Shown here piece after piece: positions 6,174-8,679 of a stretch of DNA of 8,679 nucleotides; position 1 is the stretch's first letter, and each line of letters opens with the position of its first letter. The stretch covers positions 1 to 8,679 of the forward strand of contig JAOAPJ010000019.1 of assembly GCA_025462805.1 (NCBI GenBank). Reading direction: 5' to 3'. The DNA is from Acidobacteriaceae bacterium. GTDB lineage: Bacteria; Acidobacteriota; Terriglobia; Terriglobales; Acidobacteriaceae. The notes beneath the pieces were generated by a model. It was not told where the DNA came from and made no database searches. It saw nothing but the letters and a program-made list of their open reading frames with translations. A program made the translations under genes and the position numbers.

Positions 6174-7409
6174 CTAGGGAACGCTGGCCGGTACCGCGGG
6201 CGCGGCAGCCGCGGCGGCAAAGCGCCGCTTGATCCAACGCTGTCCCGGCCGCTCGACCAGGTACATGGTGGCGATCGCCGCGATCACGAGCAGCAGATAG
6301 GAGAGCCAGGGATCATAGCGGAGCAAGCCGGCGCGCTCGAGCAGGTGGGTGTCATCGTGCAGCAGATTCCAGAGGTTGAAGTGCAGGATGTACAGGCAGT
6401 AGCTGGCTTCGCCGATGACGATGAGGGGATAGAAGGTGAAGAGGCGGGTCAGCAGGTTGCGACCGGCCAGGCAGAGCACCACCATCGCGTACAGCGGCAT
6501 CAGCAGGCCGTCATGCATGAACAGGTAGGGCATGTGGTCGCCGAAGTAGAGCACGGTGTACAGCGAACCGAAGCCAAGCACGCCCAGCAGCGTACGGATG
6601 TGGCTGCGCTCGGGGAGGAAGTCGTTGAGGTTCGCCAGCGTCATGCCGAACATGAACGAGGGCAGGTGTTGCAGCGGGCCGAACTTGATGAAGCGCAGCC
6701 ACCAGCCGTTGGAGTAGCGCCCGGGATGGGGGTCGCCGTCCGGATTGAAGATGGTGTAAAGGGCCGGCAGCAGGAAGCTGAGGCACCAAAGGCCGAGCAT
6801 GGTCCAGACGATCTTCCGCCGCGTGGTTGGGCGACGCAGAGTGACCAGCCAGGGAAAGAGCGCGTAGAAGAAGACGTCGGTCGTCAGTGTCCAGGCCGGC
6901 GTGTTCCAGAAGGTGCAGAGGTTGGGAGACCAGCCCTGCTGCAGCAGCAGGGTAAGCCCGATGCCGGCGGCGAACTCCCCGTGGGTGCGCACATGCCACT
7001 CCTGGCGCAAGACCACGAAGGAGAAGAGCAGCGAGACGAGAAAGACGGGGTAGATGCGCGAGAAGCGCGCCTCCCAGAAGCTGCGCGCGCTCATCAGACC
7101 GCGGTCGGCTCGTTCGCGGTAGTTGTAGGCCAACACGAAGCCGGAGAGCAGCAGAAAGAAGCTGACCGAGACGTAGCCGTTATAGACCACGGGCCGGAAG
7201 GGACCAAAGATGCTGGGGTCAGAGAAGTGGAAGAAGACGATGTTCAGCGCGGCCAGCGCGCGCATGCCGGTCAGCGCATCCATATGCGTCTTGCGGACCG
7301 GGGGTGCATGCAGCGAAGCGGAGGCGGGGATCACTGCCTCCACTGACGGGGACGGAGCCGCAGATGTTGCGGAACTCTCGGCAGTGGAGGCTGGAAGCGT
7401 TGTCGACAC
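6174..7409 (-). CDS. Membrane-bound acyltransferase, acyltransferase 3 (OafA/YrhL-like) family
   Basis: This 411-residue inner-membrane protein has about ten hydrophobic segments. The family transfers acyl groups, often O-acetyl, to sugars or lipids of the envelope or to exported metabolites. Visible signatures are the first-helix RALAALNIVFFHF with R50 and the presumed catalytic H61, GYVSVSFFLLLSGFVLAY (78-95), RFSRIYP (115-121), AWTLTTDVFFYALFP (172-186), GEASYCLYILHFNLW (333-347) and LVERPGQRW (384-392). In the WSLSxE-type motif the usual Glu is Asp (D178). The start used is GTG at 7409 with GGAG five bases upstream. It adds 42 Ala/Ser/Pro-rich residues before the fold; M43 would give a canonical N-terminus but has no clear ribosome-binding site. 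It is 153 nt downstream of pyrH on the same strand. The acceptor is unknown. Confidence 0.93.
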   Translation of the reverse strand: MSTTLPASTAESSATSAAPSPSVEAVIPASASLHAPPVRKTHMDALTGMRALAALNIVFFHFSDPSIFGPFRPVVYNGYVSVSFFLLLSGFVLAYNYRERADRGLMSARSFWEARFSRIYPVFLVSLLFSFVVLRQEWHVRTHGEFAAGIGLTLLLQQGWSPNLCTFWNTPAWTLTTDVFFYALFPWLVTLRRPTTRRKIVWTMLGLWCLSFLLPALYTIFNPDGDPHPGRYSNGWWLRFIKFGPLQHLPSFMFGMTLANLNDFLPERSHIRTLLGVLGFGSLYTVLYFGDHMPYLFMHDGLLMPLYAMVVLCLAGRNLLTRLFTFYPLIVIGEASYCLYILHFNLWNLLHDDTHLLERAGLLRYDPWLSYLLLVIAAIATMYLVERPGQRWIKRRFAAAAAAPAVPASVP

Positions 7410-7503
7410 ACAGGCTCCGCGGGGGGCAGTTCAGCCCTGCATTTGGATGATACGGGAGAGGCGACGGACGCACCCGGTCGAAACTGCGGCTGGCAGAGTC
7501 AGG

Positions 7504-7535
7504 ATCCGGAGCGGCATTGGGGCGGCAATCCGGAG
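7504..7535. repeat. Short direct repeats between pyrH and the acyltransferase gene
   Basis: ATCCGGAG occurs at 7504-7511 and again at 7528-7535, and CGGAG recurs at 7544-7548. The first two copies are 24 nt apart start to start. They lie in the 153-nt gap where the acyltransferase promoter or a pyrH terminator should be. I see no clean hairpin terminator and no good -35/-10 pair here. Chance recurrence in GC-rich DNA is quite possible. Confidence 0.25.
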
Positions 7536-7562
7536 AGCCAATACGGAGCGACCGGACGCCGG

Positions 7563-8267
7563 TTAGGCTGTCACCAGCGAGCCGACACGCTCGCCCGAGA
7601 CGACGCGCAGGATGTTGCCCGGGGTGTTCATGTTGAAGATGATCATGGGCATGGCGTTGTCCTTGCAGAGGCTGACCGCGGTCATGTCCATGACCTTCAG
7701 GCCGAGCTGCAGGATCTCCAGGTAGGTGATCTCCTCGTACTTCACAGCATCCTTACTCAGGACCGGATCGGCGCTGTAGATGCCGTCGACCTTGGTGGCC
7801 TTGAGCAGCACATCGGCTTTGATCTCCATGGCGCGCAGGGAGGCGGCGGTGTCGGTCGAAAAGTACGGGTTCCCGGTGCCTGCGGCGAAGATGACGACGC
7901 GACCCTTTTCCAGGTGCCGGATGGCACGGCGGCGGATGTAGGGCTCTGCGACCTGGTTCATCTCAATGGCGGACATGACCCGGCTGTGCACGCCGCACTT
8001 CTCGAGCGAGTCCTGGAAGGCGAGTGAGTTGATGACGGTGCCGAGCATGCCCATGTGGTCGGCAGAGACACGGTCCATATTGCGGGCCTGTTCGGCGACG
8101 CCGCGGAAGAAGTTTCCGCCCCCGACCACGATGGCCACCTCGACACCCATGGCGCGAATCTCGGAGATCTCGGTGCTGATCTGGTGCACGGTGTCAACGT
8201 CCACACCGAAGCCGCGGCCGGCGGCGAGAGCCTCGCCTGAGAGCTTGAGGAGGATCCGCTTGTACAT
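7563..8267 (-). CDS. pyrH: UMP kinase (uridylate kinase)
   Basis: This 234-residue cytoplasmic enzyme of the amino-acid-kinase fold converts UMP and ATP to UDP and ADP in pyrimidine synthesis; bacterial UMP kinases are hexamers, typically activated by GTP and inhibited by UTP. It aligns end to end with the E. coli protein from [13 protein letters not shown] (2-14). Other signatures are GGGNFFRG (49-56), [14 protein letters not shown] (70-83), [14 protein letters not shown] (129-142), [14 protein letters not shown] (155-168), KVMDMTA (191-197) and FNMNTPGN (211-218). The start is placed at ATG 8267, which gives the usual N-terminus. An in-frame ATG at 8285 would add six residues. Neither has a strong ribosome-binding site (only AGAGA before 8267). 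The common partners rpsB, tsf and frr are absent on both sides. Confidence 0.97.
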   Translation of the reverse strand: MYKRILLKLSGEALAAGRGFGVDVDTVHQISTEISEIRAMGVEVAIVVGGGNFFRGVAEQARNMDRVSADHMGMLGTVINSLAFQDSLEKCGVHSRVMSAIEMNQVAEPYIRRRAIRHLEKGRVVIFAAGTGNPYFSTDTAASLRAMEIKADVLLKATKVDGIYSADPVLSKDAVKYEEITYLEILQLGLKVMDMTAVSLCKDNAMPMIIFNMNTPGNILRVVSGERVGSLVTA

Positions 8268-8340
8268 TCTCTGTGAGTATCGCATGAGCGGGAAGCGGTG
8301 CAGGTTAGGGCGGCGTATCCTGTCGGCGACGGAGATCATC

Positions 8341-8487
8341 ATGCCCGGCTGCCGAGTGAGACCGCCCCGGAGATTGGCGGGGCTGATCGAGTGCCTCTGG
8401 TACTGGCAGGGCGCGCCGGGGCCGCATCTGCAGGAGCGGCTGCTGCCGACGGGTGAGGCGTCGCTGATCCTCAACCTGCGCGATTGA
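8341..8487 (+). pseudogene. Truncated AraC-family regulator, N-terminal (DUF6597-like) fragment only
   Basis: From the ATG at 8341 a 48-codon frame reads [20 protein letters not shown], continues with [20 protein letters not shown] and ends SLILNLRD before TGA. This matches the beginning of AraC-type regulators whose N-terminal sensor domain carries RPxxxLxxFVExxWYW...RLLPxGxxxLIxNLRD. In full-length relatives of about 250-290 residues, a cupin-like domain and two helix-turn-helix motifs follow; here none does, in any frame, before the next gene. A proper GGAG lies six bases before the ATG, so the 5' end looks intact. I infer a gene decayed by deletion. A free-standing short protein is possible but less likely. 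It is divergent from pyrH, 73 nt between starts, so the pyrH promoter may lie within it. Confidence 0.65.
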
Positions 8488-8504
8488 GCCCTGACCGGAG
8501 CTGC

Positions 8505-8550
8505 TTCCGATTTTTCCGATACCCGGCTCCTGCATGAGGACAGGATCGGA
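8505..8550 (+). other. Repeat and weak stem-loop in the leader before the VOC gene
   Basis: TTCCGAT occurs twice (8505-8511 and 8514-8520), separated by TT. TCCGA (8515-8519) is complementary to TCGGA (8546-8550). Inside it TCCTG (8528-8532) pairs with CAGGA (8541-8545) around an 8-nt loop, leaving a one-sided bulge. This spacer replaces what should be the rest of the AraC gene. No convincing promoter boxes are visible. Confidence 0.3.
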
Positions 8551-8581
8551 GGACAGAATCGAACCAGAAAGGAGAACAGAG

Positions 8582-8679
8582 ATGGCGCGAGTGAGTGCGA
8601 TACCGGAGGGCTGCCACAGTGTGCAGCCATACATGATGTTCGCGGGATGCACGGAGGCGATGGCGTTCTATACGGCAGC
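8582..8679 (+). CDS. VOC/glyoxalase superfamily protein, PhnB-like (partial, cut by window edge)
   Basis: Only the first 32 codons are present. The sequence [20 protein letters not shown] (7-26) followed by MAFYTA is the characteristic opening of PhnB-like proteins of the vicinal-oxygen-chelate fold. In these, IPEGxHSVxPYLxxxGxxxAIxFY forms the first strand and helix. Such proteins are usually about 130-160 residues, cytoplasmic and of poorly defined function, and are often found beside AraC, sigma-factor or other VOC genes. The start at ATG 8582 is supported by AAAGGAG seven bases upstream. The metal-binding residues lie beyond the edge, so enzymatic competence cannot be judged. Confidence 0.85.
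   Translation, partial: MARVSAIPEGCHSVQPYMMFAGCTEAMAFYTA

Noticed and set aside
6345..7346. Plus-strand open frame of 333 codons opposite the acyltransferase
   Set aside because: The opposite strand encodes a textbook acyltransferase 3 protein. This frame is a Glu/Gln/Gly/Val-rich shadow without domain signals.
7443..8027. Plus-strand open frame of 194 codons over the 3' part of pyrH
   Set aside because: It is antisense to the highly conserved UMP kinase and has no start signal; its His/Asp/Gly-rich content is typical of shadow translation.
8268..8630. Extension of the pyrH frame to 355 codons
   Set aside because: The added residues are Ser/Arg/Pro-rich with no similarity to UMP kinases, and they are antisense to the AraC remnant and the VOC leader. 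The family N-terminus starts at 8267 or at most 8285.
1..8679. CRISPR array, prophage, insertion sequence, tRNA/rRNA or toxin-antitoxin pair
   Set aside because: I looked for regularly spaced repeats, terminal inverted repeats with transposase frames, tRNA cloverleaf features and small gene pairs, and found none that could be supported.

Overview
The window looks like chromosomal DNA of a high-GC Gram-negative bacterium, most likely an Acidobacteriota member of class Terriglobia. That placement is an inference. It rests on a PadR regulator with a Gly/Arg/His-rich N-terminus, an M13 (neprilysin-like) peptidase, paired lactonase-fold (COG2706-type) lipoproteins and the style of the intergenic palindromes. 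No rRNA, tRNA, transposase, integrase or CRISPR array is visible.

Layout from left to right. (1) Positions 1-152 hold no gene, only GC-rich inverted repeats and a clean hairpin just past the 3' end of padR. (2) A PadR-family regulator is on the minus strand (153-746). Its promoter is near consensus and lies so close to the ATG that the mRNA is predicted to be leaderless; dyads sit between and across the promoter boxes. (3) A secreted M13 metallopeptidase is on the plus strand (1003-3108), followed by a strong hairpin terminator. (4) Two tandem plus-strand lipoproteins of the lactonase/beta-propeller fold follow (3330-4649 and 4777-6069). They share a 19-nt ribosome-binding/start block and place the lipobox cysteine at the same residue, so they are diverged tandem duplicates. 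A 14-bp hairpin ends this block. (5) A minus-strand membrane acyltransferase (acyltransferase 3 family, 6174-7409) lies downstream of minus-strand pyrH (UMP kinase, 7563-8267). (6) Divergent from pyrH, the plus strand carries a 48-codon remnant of an AraC-type regulator (8341-8487, stopped inside its N-terminal domain). The start of a VOC/PhnB-like protein then runs off the right edge (8582 onward).

How the genes may work together: the M13 peptidase and the two lipoproteins are all exported and codirectional, so they form a small cell-envelope group, although the terminator after the peptidase argues against a single operon. pyrH is a housekeeping gene outside its common rpsB-tsf-pyrH-frr setting. 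The acyltransferase probably modifies an envelope polysaccharide or lipid. I see no convincing new multi-gene system. The points most worth checking are the leaderless, apparently autoregulated padR, the strand-asymmetric hairpin behind it, the duplicated lipoproteins with hairpin-rich leaders, and the decayed AraC gene.
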